NCBI RefSeq assembly: GCF_001665235.1
Contig: NZ_LZSC01000057.1
Coordinates: 1 to 64,000, forward strand
Direction: 5' to 3'
Source of the DNA: Mycobacterium sp. 1100029.7
GTDB taxonomy: Bacteria; Actinomycetota; Actinomycetes; Mycobacteriales; Mycobacteriaceae
DNA: 64,000 nucleotides
The notes under the pieces were generated by a model. That model made no database searches and was not told the DNA's origin. It saw only the letters and a list, made by a program, of their open reading frames with translations. Made by a program: the position numbers and the translations under genes. Positions 1 through 8,600 of the stretch are shown here, in pieces. Positions within the stretch are counted from its first letter, which is position 1. Every line of letters starts with the position of its first letter.

Positions 1-77
1 GCCATCGCCCACACTTTGAGCCAGCCGGGTGGGCCCTATCACACCTTCATCGAAATCAGCGGACACCCGCTGCTCAC
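1..77 (+). repeat. 77-base exact direct repeat, copy in ppsB
   Basis: Bases 1-77 are identical to 4554-4630. Both encode the C-terminal part of an acyltransferase domain (AHTLSQPGGPYHTFIEISGH). Identity breaks at base 78. It may extend beyond the left edge of the window, because the match starts at the first base. Confidence 0.95.
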
Positions 78-2109
78 CCAGGCCGTCACCGACACCCTCG
101 AAGAGGGCCGCGGCGAACGGAAGTTCCTCAGCATCGGCACGCTGCAACGAGACACCGACGACACCGTGACCTTCCGCACCAACCTCTACGGCGTCGACGG
201 CGCGAACCCGCCGCGGCTTACACATCCACCGGAGCCGCACCCGCAAATCCCGACCACCCCGTGGCAACATACCCAGCATTGGTTCACCGCCACCGAGACA
301 CGGGTGACCACTCACGAACGCAATGGTGTTGCTCCGCAAGGACACTCATTCTCCACGGGCCCACTTGACGACTGGTCACATCAGGTGGTGTGGGCGGCGG
401 CGCCCGACGCCGCGACCACGGTCGCCGGCCGGTGGCTGGTGGTCGGCGACGCCGCGCTGGCCGCCGAACTGGGTTGCCTGGCCGATGTGCGGGTCGGGGA
501 CGCCGACCTGGTCGCGTCTGGCCGGGCACTCGGTGACGTCGACCATGTGCTCTACGCACCCCCGGTGCCCGCCGACCCGCTCGACGTCGGCACCGCCTAC
601 CAGCTGTTCCATCAGGTCCGCCGGCTGGCCTCGGCGATGGCGACCAGCAGCTCACCGGCCAGGTTGTTCCTGGTGACCCGCAACGCGCAGCCCCTCACCG
701 AGGGAGACCATGCCAACCCTAGCCACGGCGCGCTGTGGGGCATGGGCCGCACCCTGGCCCTGGAGCACCCCGAGATCTGGGGCGGAGTCATCGATTTCGA
801 CGCCTCGGTGCCCGTACAGCTGCTGGCCCGGCAGGTGGTCGACGAGGCCGGTACCACCGACCGTGAAGACCAGGTCGTCTACCGGTCCGGACGCCGGCAT
901 GTGCCGCGGCTGCGCAAGCGGGTGCTGCCCGCCGACGAGGTGACACTGGATGCCGACGCCGCGCAGCTGGTCATCGGCGCGACCGGCAACATCGGTCCGC
1001 ACCTGATCCGCCAGCTCGCGCAGATGGGTGCCAAGACCGTCGTAGCGGTGTCCCGCAACCCAGGCGAGCGGTTGCAGGCGATGGCGGAAACCCTTGCTCG
1101 TCAAGGTATCTCGCTTGTCACCGTGGCCGCCGACGCCACCGACGAGACCGCGATGAGCGCCCTGTTCGACCGGTTCGGCGCCGACCTGCCGCCGCTGGAA
1201 GGCATCTATCTCGCGGCCTTCGCCGGGCAGCCGACGCTGCTGTCGGAGATGACCAACGACGACGTCACCGCAATGTTCGCCCCCAAACTGGATGCCGCCG
1301 CGGTGCTGCACCGGCTGTCGCTGGAAAAGCCGGTGCGCCACTTCGTGCTGTTCTCCTCCATCTCGGGGCTGACCGGGTCGCGGTGGCTGGCCCACTACAC
1401 CGCCACCAGCGGCTACCTGGATGCGCTGGCCTATGCGCGCCGGGTGATGGGGCTGGCGGCCACCACCGTCAACTGGGGCCTGTGGAAGTCGCTGGCCGAC
1501 GCCGAGCACGACTTCAGTCAGGTCAGTATGGGATCCGGCCTGCTGCCGATGGACGACGAGACCGCCATCGGCGCTCTGGCCCGGGCGATGAGCCCGGCCG
1601 CCGGTGTGCATTCCGTTGTCGTCGATGCGGATTGGCCACTGCTGGCCGCGGCCTACCGGACCCGCGGCTCGCTGCGCATCGTCGACGACCTGTTGCCGGT
1701 CCCCGGCGAGACGGCGATGCCGGAAAGCGAATTCCGCATCGCCCTGCGCAAGTGCCAGCCCGAGCGACGACACGACATGGTGCTCGACCAGGTGGGCCGG
1801 CTGGCTGCCAAGGTGATGGGGTTGCCGCCCAGCGAGTCGCTGGATCCCGGCACCGGATTCTTCCAACTCGGGATGGACTCACTGATGAGCGTGACTCTGC
1901 AGCGGTCCCTGTCCGACACGCTCGGCGAATTCCTGCCGGCATCAGTGGTTTTCGACTATCCCACCGTGTACAGCCTGACCGACTATCTGGCCACGGTGCT
2001 GCCCGAGCTCGCCGACGCCGACGAGCAGCCGGACCAGGACGTCTACGACGAATTCAGCGAAGCCGAGTTGTTGGAACAACTTTCGGAAAGACTAAGAGGG
2101 ACGTCATGA
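1..2109 (+). CDS. ppsB: Phthiocerol synthase module PpsB, C-terminal part (5' end outside window)
   Basis: The frame is open from base 1, so only the last 702 residues are here: the end of an acyltransferase domain (residues 1-100), a linker, a ketoreductase and an acyl carrier protein. The KR shows a Rossmann motif (GATGNIG, about residue 325) and a catalytic Tyr in HYTATSGYLDAL, with Ser where many KRs have Asn. The ACP carries GMDSLM with the phosphopantetheine Ser at window residue 627. In the family PpsB adds a malonyl unit and reduces the ketone to one of the two phthiocerol hydroxyls. The assignment rests on position directly before ppsC and on the KR-ACP ending without DH or ER. The stop codon overlaps the ppsC start (ATGA). 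The first 77 bases are repeated exactly inside ppsC. Confidence 0.9.
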   Translation, partial: AIAHTLSQPGGPYHTFIEISGHPLLTQAVTDTLEEGRGERKFLSIGTLQRDTDDTVTFRTNLYGVDGANPPRLTHPPEPHPQIPTTPWQHTQHWFTATETRVTTHERNGVAPQGHSFSTGPLDDWSHQVVWAAAPDAATTVAGRWLVVGDAALAAELGCLADVRVGDADLVASGRALGDVDHVLYAPPVPADPLDVGTAYQLFHQVRRLASAMATSSSPARLFLVTRNAQPLTEGDHANPSHGALWGMGRTLALEHPEIWGGVIDFDASVPVQLLARQVVDEAGTTDREDQVVYRSGRRHVPRLRKRVLPADEVTLDADAAQLVIGATGNIGPHLIRQLAQMGAKTVVAVSRNPGERLQAMAETLARQGISLVTVAADATDETAMSALFDRFGADLPPLEGIYLAAFAGQPTLLSEMTNDDVTAMFAPKLDAAAVLHRLSLEKPVRHFVLFSSISGLTGSRWLAHYTATSGYLDALAYARRVMGLAATTVNWGLWKSLADAEHDFSQVSMGSGLLPMDDETAIGALARAMSPAAGVHSVVVDADWPLLAAAYRTRGSLRIVDDLLPVPGETAMPESEFRIALRKCQPERRHDMVLDQVGRLAAKVMGLPPSESLDPGTGFFQLGMDSLMSVTLQRSLSDTLGEFLPASVVFDYPTVYSLTDYLATVLPELADADEQPDQDVYDEFSEAELLEQLSERLRGTS

Positions 2110-5100
2110 CCACCCCGACACCAGACCGCCGGGCCATCATCGCCGAAGCGCTGCACAAGATCGACGATCTGTCCGCTCGGTTGGAGATCGCCGAGAAGGC
2201 GGGCACCGAACCGATCGCGGTGGTCGGCATGGGGTGCCGGTTCCCCGGCGGAGTCGACAGCCCCGAACAGTTCTGGGATCTGTTGCGCGACGGCCGCAGC
2301 GGCATCGTGAAGGTTCCGGCGCAGCGCTGGGACGCCGACGCTCTCTACACCGAAGATCACACCGTCCCGGGCACCATCTGCAATCGCGAAGGCGGCTTCC
2401 TGTCCACTTGGGAGCCCGACGAGTTCGACGCGGAGTTCTTCTCCATCACCCCGCGCGAGGCGGCGGCCATGGACCCGCAGCAGCGGCTGTTTCTCGAAGT
2501 CGCCCACGAAGCGCTGGAGAACGCCGGAATCCCGCCGCACACCATTCGTGGCACTCAGACCTCGGTTTTCGTCGGCGTCACCGCCTACGACTACATGCTC
2601 AAGATGTCCGGCACGGTGCGTCCCGAGGACCTCGACGCCTACGTATTGACCGGCAACTCAGCCAATTTCGCGGCGGGCCGGATGGCCTACCTGCTGGGCG
2701 CGCGCGGGCCGGCGGTGGTGTTGGACACCGCGTGCTCGTCGTCGCTGGTGGCCATCCACCTTGCCTGCCAGAGCCTGCGCTGGCGTGAAAGCGACACCGC
2801 GCTGGTCGGCGGGACCAACCTGCTGCTCACCCCGGGCACCAGCATCGCCTGCTCGCGGTGGGGCATGCTGTCGCCGGAGGGCCAGTGCAAGACCTTCGAC
2901 GCGGGTGCCGACGGCTACGTCCGCAGCGAGGGCGCCGGAGCAGTGGTGCTCAAACGCCTGTCCGACGCCCAGCGCGACGGCAACCGCATCCTGGCGGTGG
3001 TGCGTGGTTCGGCCGTCAACCAGGACGGCGCCAGCAGCGGGGTGACGGTTCCCAACGGTCCGGCTCAGCAGGCGCTGCTGCGCCAGGCCCTGACATCAGC
3101 CAAGCTCACACCGGCCGACATCGACTACATCGAGGCGCACGGCACCGGCACTCCGCTCGGCGACCCCATCGAATTGGATTCGCTGAGCAAGGTTTTCGCC
3201 GAGCGTTCGGACCGCGCACCGCTGGTGCTCGGCGCGGTCAAGACCAACCTCGGTCACCTGGAAGCGGCCGCCGGCATCGCCGGCTTCATGAAGACTGTGC
3301 TGGCCGTCGGCCACGGCCGCATTCCCCGCAACCTGAACTTCCGGCAACTCACCCCGCACGCGAGTGAGGGCGTGTCCCGGCTGACGATCGCCACCGAGGA
3401 CATGGAATGGCCCGCGACCGACCAACCTCGTCGCGCCGGGGTGTCCTCGTTCGGAGTCAGCGGGACCAACGCCCACATCGTGATCGAACAGGCCGCGGAC
3501 CCGGTGCCCGCGCCGCAACCGGCGTCCGGACCCGCGGTGTCGACGTTGGTGGTCTCGGGCAAGACGAAACAGCGGATCGCCGCGACGGCGTCGGTGTTGG
3601 CCGATTGGATGGAAGGCCCCGGCGCGGGCGTGCCGCTGTCCGGCGTCGCGCACACGCTCAACCACCACCGCGCGCGCCAGCCCAAGTTCGCCAGCGTGGT
3701 CGCCGCCGACCGGACCCAGGCCGTCGCGGGCCTGCGCGCGCTTGCCACCGGCGAACCGGTGCCCGGTGTGGTGGACTGCCCCGAGCGGCCGGTCGGCCCG
3801 GGCACCGTGTTCGTCTACTCCGGCAGAGGTTCGCAATGGCCGGGCATGGGCCGCCAATTGCTTACCGACGAGCCGGCCTTTGCCGCGGCAGTCGCCGAGC
3901 TCGAGCCCACTTTCGTTGCCGAAGCCGGGTTTTCGCTACACGAGATCATCGCCACCGGGAAGCCGCTGGAGGGCATCGAGCAGATTCAGCTCGGCCTGAT
4001 CGGCATGCAGCTCGCGCTGACCCAGTTGTGGCGCACCTACGGCATCACCCCGGATTTGGTGATCGGCCACTCCATGGGCGAAGTCGCCGCGGCCGTCGTC
4101 GCCGGTGCCCTCACGCCCGCCGAAGGTTTACGGGTCACCGCGACCCGCTCCCGGCTGATGGCCCCGCTGTCCGGCCAGGGCACCATGGCGATGCTCGAAC
4201 TCGACGCGCAGGCCACCGAGGCGCTGCTCGCCGATCACCCGGACGTCACGCTGGGCATCTACGCCTCCCCGCGCCAGACAGTGATCTCCGGCCCCACCGC
4301 ACAGATCGCCGAGCTGATCGACAAGGTGCGCGCCCAGGGTCAATTCGCCTCTCAAGTCAATATCGAAGTGGCGCCGCACAACCCGGCGATGGATGCCCTG
4401 CAACCGGCCATGCGCGCCGAACTCGCCGACCTGGCCCCCCGCACCCCCACCATCCCGATCATTTCCACCACCTACGAAAACCTCGACACCACACCGGTAT
4501 TCGACGCCGAACACTGGGCCACCAACATGCGCAACCCGGTCCGCTTCCAACAAGCCATCGCCCACACTTTGAGCCAGCCGGGTGGGCCCTATCACACCTT
4601 CATCGAAATCAGCGGACACCCGCTGCTCACGCACGCCATCAACGAAACCCTTTCCGCGCGCGCCGACGACAACGGCACCGACTATCTAAGCCTGGGCACC
4701 CTGCTGCGCGACGGGCACGACACCCTGACGTTCCACACGCATTTGAACGCCGCCCACACCACCCACCCTCCGCAGACCCCGCACGCCGCCGAGCCGCACC
4801 CGGTGCTGCCGTCCACTCCGTGGCAACACACCCGGCACTGGATCGACCCGACCATCGCCGCGCACCACACCGCCGACACCCACCCGCTGCTCGGCATCGG
4901 CGTCACCGACCCCACCACCGGCAACCGAATTTGGGAATGCGAGCTGCGGCCCGACCTGCTGTGGCTCGGTGACCATGTGATCGACGACCTGTGCGTGCTG
5001 CCCGGTTCGGCCTATGCCGAGGTGGCGCTGGCCGCAGCGGCGGACGCCTTCGCCGAAGCGGAGGGCTGGCTGATCCGCGAGCTCAGCCTGCACCAGATGC

Positions 5101-8100
5101 TGCAGGTCGCCGACGACACCCTGCTGGTGACCACGCTCTGCGGCGACGAGCAGAGCTGCCGCATCGAAATGCGCACCCGCAACGCCACTTCCGGCTGGGT
5201 CAAGCATGCCACCGCCGCGGTGACACGCGAGAGCGGAGCCGCGAGCCACCCGCCGCAACCGGCGTTCGAGGAGGCGGCCGACGAGCTCGACCCCGAGGAC
5301 CTGTATCAGCGGCTGCGCGGCGCGGGACAGCAGCATGGGCCGGCGTTTCGCGGGATCGTCGGCCTGGCCGTCGCGCCATCCGGCGCGGCCCACGCGGACG
5401 TGCGGCTGCCCGCATCGGCGAAAGCCGGTTCGCGCAGCTTCGCTCTGCACCCGGTGATGATGGACATCGCGGTGCAGACACTTGGCGCCACCCGAATCGC
5501 GACCGAGCTCGCCGGCGGGCAGTCGGCCCGCCGAACGTTGGTGTTGCCGGTACGTTTCGCGGGCGTGCACGTTTACGGCGACATCACCGCCGGCGTGCGC
5601 TCGACGGGTTGCCTGGCCGCTACCGACGCTCCGGACCGGCTGCGCGGCCAGGTCACCCTGACCGATCCGGATGGCCGGGCGCTGCTTGTCATCGACGAAG
5701 TGGAGATGGCGGTACTCGGACCGACAAGCGGGACAAGCGAACTCAGCGACAAGCTGTACACGCTGCAGTGGGAGCCCACACCTGTGGACAAGCCCGCCGC
5801 CACGTTGGGCGGCGTGCTGCTGATCGGTGACGAGGCGCCCTGCGCGGCCCTGCGGTCGGCGTTGCGCGACGGTGCCGCCGAGATCGACGTGGTCTCCCCG
5901 ACCGACGCCGCGACCCTGCGGGCGGCGATCACCCGCAGCCCCCGCGACAGCATCGTGGTGCTATGCCCGCCACGCGGCACCGACGCGGCGCGCCCCGATG
6001 ACGAGCAGCTGGAGCTGGCGCAGGCCCGCACGCTGCTGGTCGCCGACATCGCCAAAACGGTGACGCGGATGGGCGCGCGCAACAGCCCGCGGCTGTGGAT
6101 CGTCACCCGGGGTGCCCAACAGGTCGACCTCGGCGATCGAGTCACTCTGGCGCAGAGCGGACTTCGCGGCATCGCCCGGGTACTGACGTTCGAGCATCCG
6201 GAACTGCGAACCACACTCGTCGACATCGACGCCGAGGGCTCCGACGCACTCCACGCCCTCACCGAGGAGCTGCTGGCCGGCGGGGACCACGACGAAGTCG
6301 CACTGCGCGGCGGGCAACGGTACGTCAACCGGCTGTCCCCCGCCCCCGTCGACGCGGCCGGTGCGCTGACCGTCGAAGCGCGGCACACCGTGGTGAGCCT
6401 GGACACCGGCGCCGCCGTGCGGCTGCAGATCGACCAGCCCGGGCGTCTGGACGAGCTCAAACTAGAGGCGGCGAAGCGCATTTCGCCCTCAGATGGCCAG
6501 GTGGAAGTGCGTGTCCTGGCCGCGGGCCTGAACTTTTCCGACGTGCTCAAGGCGATGGGCGTGTACCCCGGGCTCGACGGCGCCCCGCCGGTGATCGGGG
6601 GCGAATGTGTCGGCATCGTGACCGCGGTCGGCGCGGACGTCGACACCGTCGCAGTCGGACAGCGCGTAATCGCCTTCGGCCCAGGCACCTTCGCGACCCA
6701 CATGACCACGCTGGCAGATCTGGTCGCCCCGGTCCCGGACACGCTGCCCGATCCGGAGGCGGCCGCCTTCGGTATCGCCTACCTGACCGCCTGGCATTCG
6801 CTGTGCGAAGTCGGGCGGTTGGCGGCCGGTGAACGCGTACTGATCCATTCCGCCACCGGCGGTGTCGGCCTGGCCGCGGTGTCGATCGCCACGATGATCG
6901 GCGCCCGCATCTACACGACGGCCGGCTCGGACGCCAAGCGCGACTTGCTGAACGGTCTGGGCGTCGACTACGTCGGTAACTCCCGCACCGTGGACTTCGC
7001 CGACGAAATCCTTGACATCACCGACGGCTACGGTGTGGACGTCATCCTCAATTCGCTTCCGGGCGAAGCGATTCACCGCGGTGTGCAGATACTTGCTCCC
7101 GGCGGTCGGTTCATCGAGCTGGGCAAGAAGGACGTCCACGCCGACGCCAGCCTTGGACTGGCCGCGCTGGCCAAGAGCGCGTCGTTTTCCGTCGTCGACC
7201 TGGACCTCAATCTGAAACTGCAACCGGCACGCTACCGCGCGATGCTCGGGCACATCCTGGCGCAGGTCGCCGACGGCAAACTGGACGTGCTGCCGGTCAC
7301 CGAGTTCGGCCTGCTCGATGCGGCCGATGCGTTCCGGCTGATGGCCGGTGGACGGCACACCGGCAAGATCGTCGTGTCGATACCGGCCGGCGGCGACATC
7401 GAAGCGATCGCGGCACCGCCTCCCGCGCCACTGGTCAGTTCCGACGGCGGCTATCTGATCGTCGGCGGCATGGGTGGCCTCGGTTTCGTGGTCGCGAAGT
7501 GGCTGGCCGCTCAGGGCGCGGGAATGGTTGTGCTGAACGGCCGTTCGGCGCCCGGCGAGGACACTCGCGCCGCGATCGCGGAGATGAACGCCGCGGGCAC
7601 CCGCGTCGAGGTCATCACCGGCGACATCGCCGATGCCGACACCGCCGGGCGGCTGGTGCGGGCGGTGCGCGACGCCGGCTTCCGGGTGGCCGGAGTGCTG
7701 CACAGCGCCATGGTTCTCGACGACGAGATCGTGCTGAACATCACCGAGGCGGCCGCGCGGCGGGTGTTCACGCCGAAGGTTGCCGGCAGCTGGCGCCTGC
7801 ATCAGGCCACCGCGGATCTCGACGTGGATTGGTGGCTGACGTTCTCGTCGGTGGCCTCGCTGGTGGGCGCCCCCGGGCAGGGCACCTACGCCGCCGCGAA
7901 CTCGTGGGTCGACGGCCTGGTCGCCCACCGGCGCTCACTCGGGCTTCCCGCGGTCGGAATCAACTGGGGCCCATGGGCAGAAGTCGGTCGTGCACAGTTC
8001 TTCGCCGACCTCGGCGTCGCGATGATCTCCGTCGAGCAGGGGCTGGCAGCCATGCAGCTGGCCCTCGCCGCCGACCGGGCCCGCACCGGGGTGTTCCAGC

Positions 8101-8600
8101 TCGATGCCCGGCAGTGGTTCCAATCATTCCCCTCCGCGGCGGGTTCCTCGCTGTTCGCGAAGCTGCAGGATCTGAGCACCGGCGAGCGCCGCGGCGGCGG
8201 CGCGATCCGCGCGGAGCTCGACGCCTGCGAGGCCGCCGACCGACCGTCTCGGCTGGCGACGGCGATCGCCGGCGAAATCCGGGCGGTGCTGCGCTCCACC
8301 GAGCCGATTGATCCGCACCGGCCGATGGAGTCGCTGGGCCTGGACTCGCTGATGGCACTGGAACTGCGCAACCGGCTGGAAGCCAGCCTGGGCACCATGT
8401 TGCCGGCGGCCCTGGTGTGGGCCTACCCGACGATCACCGACCTCGCCGGCGCGCTGTGCGAACGCCTCGGCTACGAAGCGCCGGCCGAGGACGAACCGAC
8501 AGCCGAGGCCGAAGCCGAGCTGTCGGACGAGGAAATGGAATTGCTGTCTGACCTCGTGGCGGCCAGTGAGCTGGAGACGGCGACCGGGGGCAGTGAGTAG
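2106..8600 (+). CDS. ppsC: Phthiocerol synthase module PpsC (KS-AT-DH-ER-KR-ACP)
   Basis: A 2164-residue type I polyketide synthase, close to the usual length of about 2190. Domains in order: KS (about 38-460, Cys210 in DTACSSS), AT (about 570-880, Ser656 in GHSMGE), DH (about 930-1210, His957 and a downstream HPVMMD Asp), ER (about 1445-1755, HSATGGVG), KR (about 1780-1960, Tyr1928 in GTYAAAN) and ACP (Ser2081 in GLDSLM). A fully reducing module fits the saturated segment of phthiocerol made after PpsB. ATG 2106 is chosen because it overlaps the ppsB stop and gives the short coiled N-terminal docking segment; the frame is open upstream but that part is shadow. Oddities: the AT motif reads GRGSQ instead of GQGSQ (Arg574), and the DH motif HxxxGxxxxP has Asp in place of Gly. 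Confidence 0.93.
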   Translation: MTTPTPDRRAIIAEALHKIDDLSARLEIAEKAGTEPIAVVGMGCRFPGGVDSPEQFWDLLRDGRSGIVKVPAQRWDADALYTEDHTVPGTICNREGGFLSTWEPDEFDAEFFSITPREAAAMDPQQRLFLEVAHEALENAGIPPHTIRGTQTSVFVGVTAYDYMLKMSGTVRPEDLDAYVLTGNSANFAAGRMAYLLGARGPAVVLDTACSSSLVAIHLACQSLRWRESDTALVGGTNLLLTPGTSIACSRWGMLSPEGQCKTFDAGADGYVRSEGAGAVVLKRLSDAQRDGNRILAVVRGSAVNQDGASSGVTVPNGPAQQALLRQALTSAKLTPADIDYIEAHGTGTPLGDPIELDSLSKVFAERSDRAPLVLGAVKTNLGHLEAAAGIAGFMKTVLAVGHGRIPRNLNFRQLTPHASEGVSRLTIATEDMEWPATDQPRRAGVSSFGVSGTNAHIVIEQAADPVPAPQPASGPAVSTLVVSGKTKQRIAATASVLADWMEGPGAGVPLSGVAHTLNHHRARQPKFASVVAADRTQAVAGLRALATGEPVPGVVDCPERPVGPGTVFVYSGRGSQWPGMGRQLLTDEPAFAAAVAELEPTFVAEAGFSLHEIIATGKPLEGIEQIQLGLIGMQLALTQLWRTYGITPDLVIGHSMGEVAAAVVAGALTPAEGLRVTATRSRLMAPLSGQGTMAMLELDAQATEALLADHPDVTLGIYASPRQTVISGPTAQIAELIDKVRAQGQFASQVNIEVAPHNPAMDALQPAMRAELADLAPRTPTIPIISTTYENLDTTPVFDAEHWATNMRNPVRFQQAIAHTLSQPGGPYHTFIEISGHPLLTHAINETLSARADDNGTDYLSLGTLLRDGHDTLTFHTHLNAAHTTHPPQTPHAAEPHPVLPSTPWQHTRHWIDPTIAAHHTADTHPLLGIGVTDPTTGNRIWECELRPDLLWLGDHVIDDLCVLPGSAYAEVALAAAADAFAEAEGWLIRELSLHQMLQVADDTLLVTTLCGDEQSCRIEMRTRNATSGWVKHATAAVTRESGAASHPPQPAFEEAADELDPEDLYQRLRGAGQQHGPAFRGIVGLAVAPSGAAHADVRLPASAKAGSRSFALHPVMMDIAVQTLGATRIATELAGGQSARRTLVLPVRFAGVHVYGDITAGVRSTGCLAATDAPDRLRGQVTLTDPDGRALLVIDEVEMAVLGPTSGTSELSDKLYTLQWEPTPVDKPAATLGGVLLIGDEAPCAALRSALRDGAAEIDVVSPTDAATLRAAITRSPRDSIVVLCPPRGTDAARPDDEQLELAQARTLLVADIAKTVTRMGARNSPRLWIVTRGAQQVDLGDRVTLAQSGLRGIARVLTFEHPELRTTLVDIDAEGSDALHALTEELLAGGDHDEVALRGGQRYVNRLSPAPVDAAGALTVEARHTVVSLDTGAAVRLQIDQPGRLDELKLEAAKRISPSDGQVEVRVLAAGLNFSDVLKAMGVYPGLDGAPPVIGGECVGIVTAVGADVDTVAVGQRVIAFGPGTFATHMTTLADLVAPVPDTLPDPEAAAFGIAYLTAWHSLCEVGRLAAGERVLIHSATGGVGLAAVSIATMIGARIYTTAGSDAKRDLLNGLGVDYVGNSRTVDFADEILDITDGYGVDVILNSLPGEAIHRGVQILAPGGRFIELGKKDVHADASLGLAALAKSASFSVVDLDLNLKLQPARYRAMLGHILAQVADGKLDVLPVTEFGLLDAADAFRLMAGGRHTGKIVVSIPAGGDIEAIAAPPPAPLVSSDGGYLIVGGMGGLGFVVAKWLAAQGAGMVVLNGRSAPGEDTRAAIAEMNAAGTRVEVITGDIADADTAGRLVRAVRDAGFRVAGVLHSAMVLDDEIVLNITEAAARRVFTPKVAGSWRLHQATADLDVDWWLTFSSVASLVGAPGQGTYAAANSWVDGLVAHRRSLGLPAVGINWGPWAEVGRAQFFADLGVAMISVEQGLAAMQLALAADRARTGVFQLDARQWFQSFPSAAGSSLFAKLQDLSTGERRGGGAIRAELDACEAADRPSRLATAIAGEIRAVLRSTEPIDPHRPMESLGLDSLMALELRNRLEASLGTMLPAALVWAYPTITDLAGALCERLGYEAPAEDEPTAEAEAELSDEEMELLSDLVAASELETATGGSE
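4554..4630 (+). repeat. 77-base exact direct repeat, copy in ppsC
   Basis: Second copy of bases 1-77, in the acyltransferase domain of ppsC. Identity at synonymous positions is complete over this stretch, while flanking AT sequence differs on the right side. Confidence 0.95.

Noticed and set aside
652..1866. Long minus-strand open frame opposite ppsB
   Set aside because: No start signals or recognisable domain, composition is that of a GC-rich antisense frame, and the + strand frame has clear KR and ACP motifs.
1383..2105. Upstream extension of the ppsC frame
   Set aside because: It lies inside ppsB in another frame. The ATGA overlap at 2106 and the normal docking helix mark the true start.
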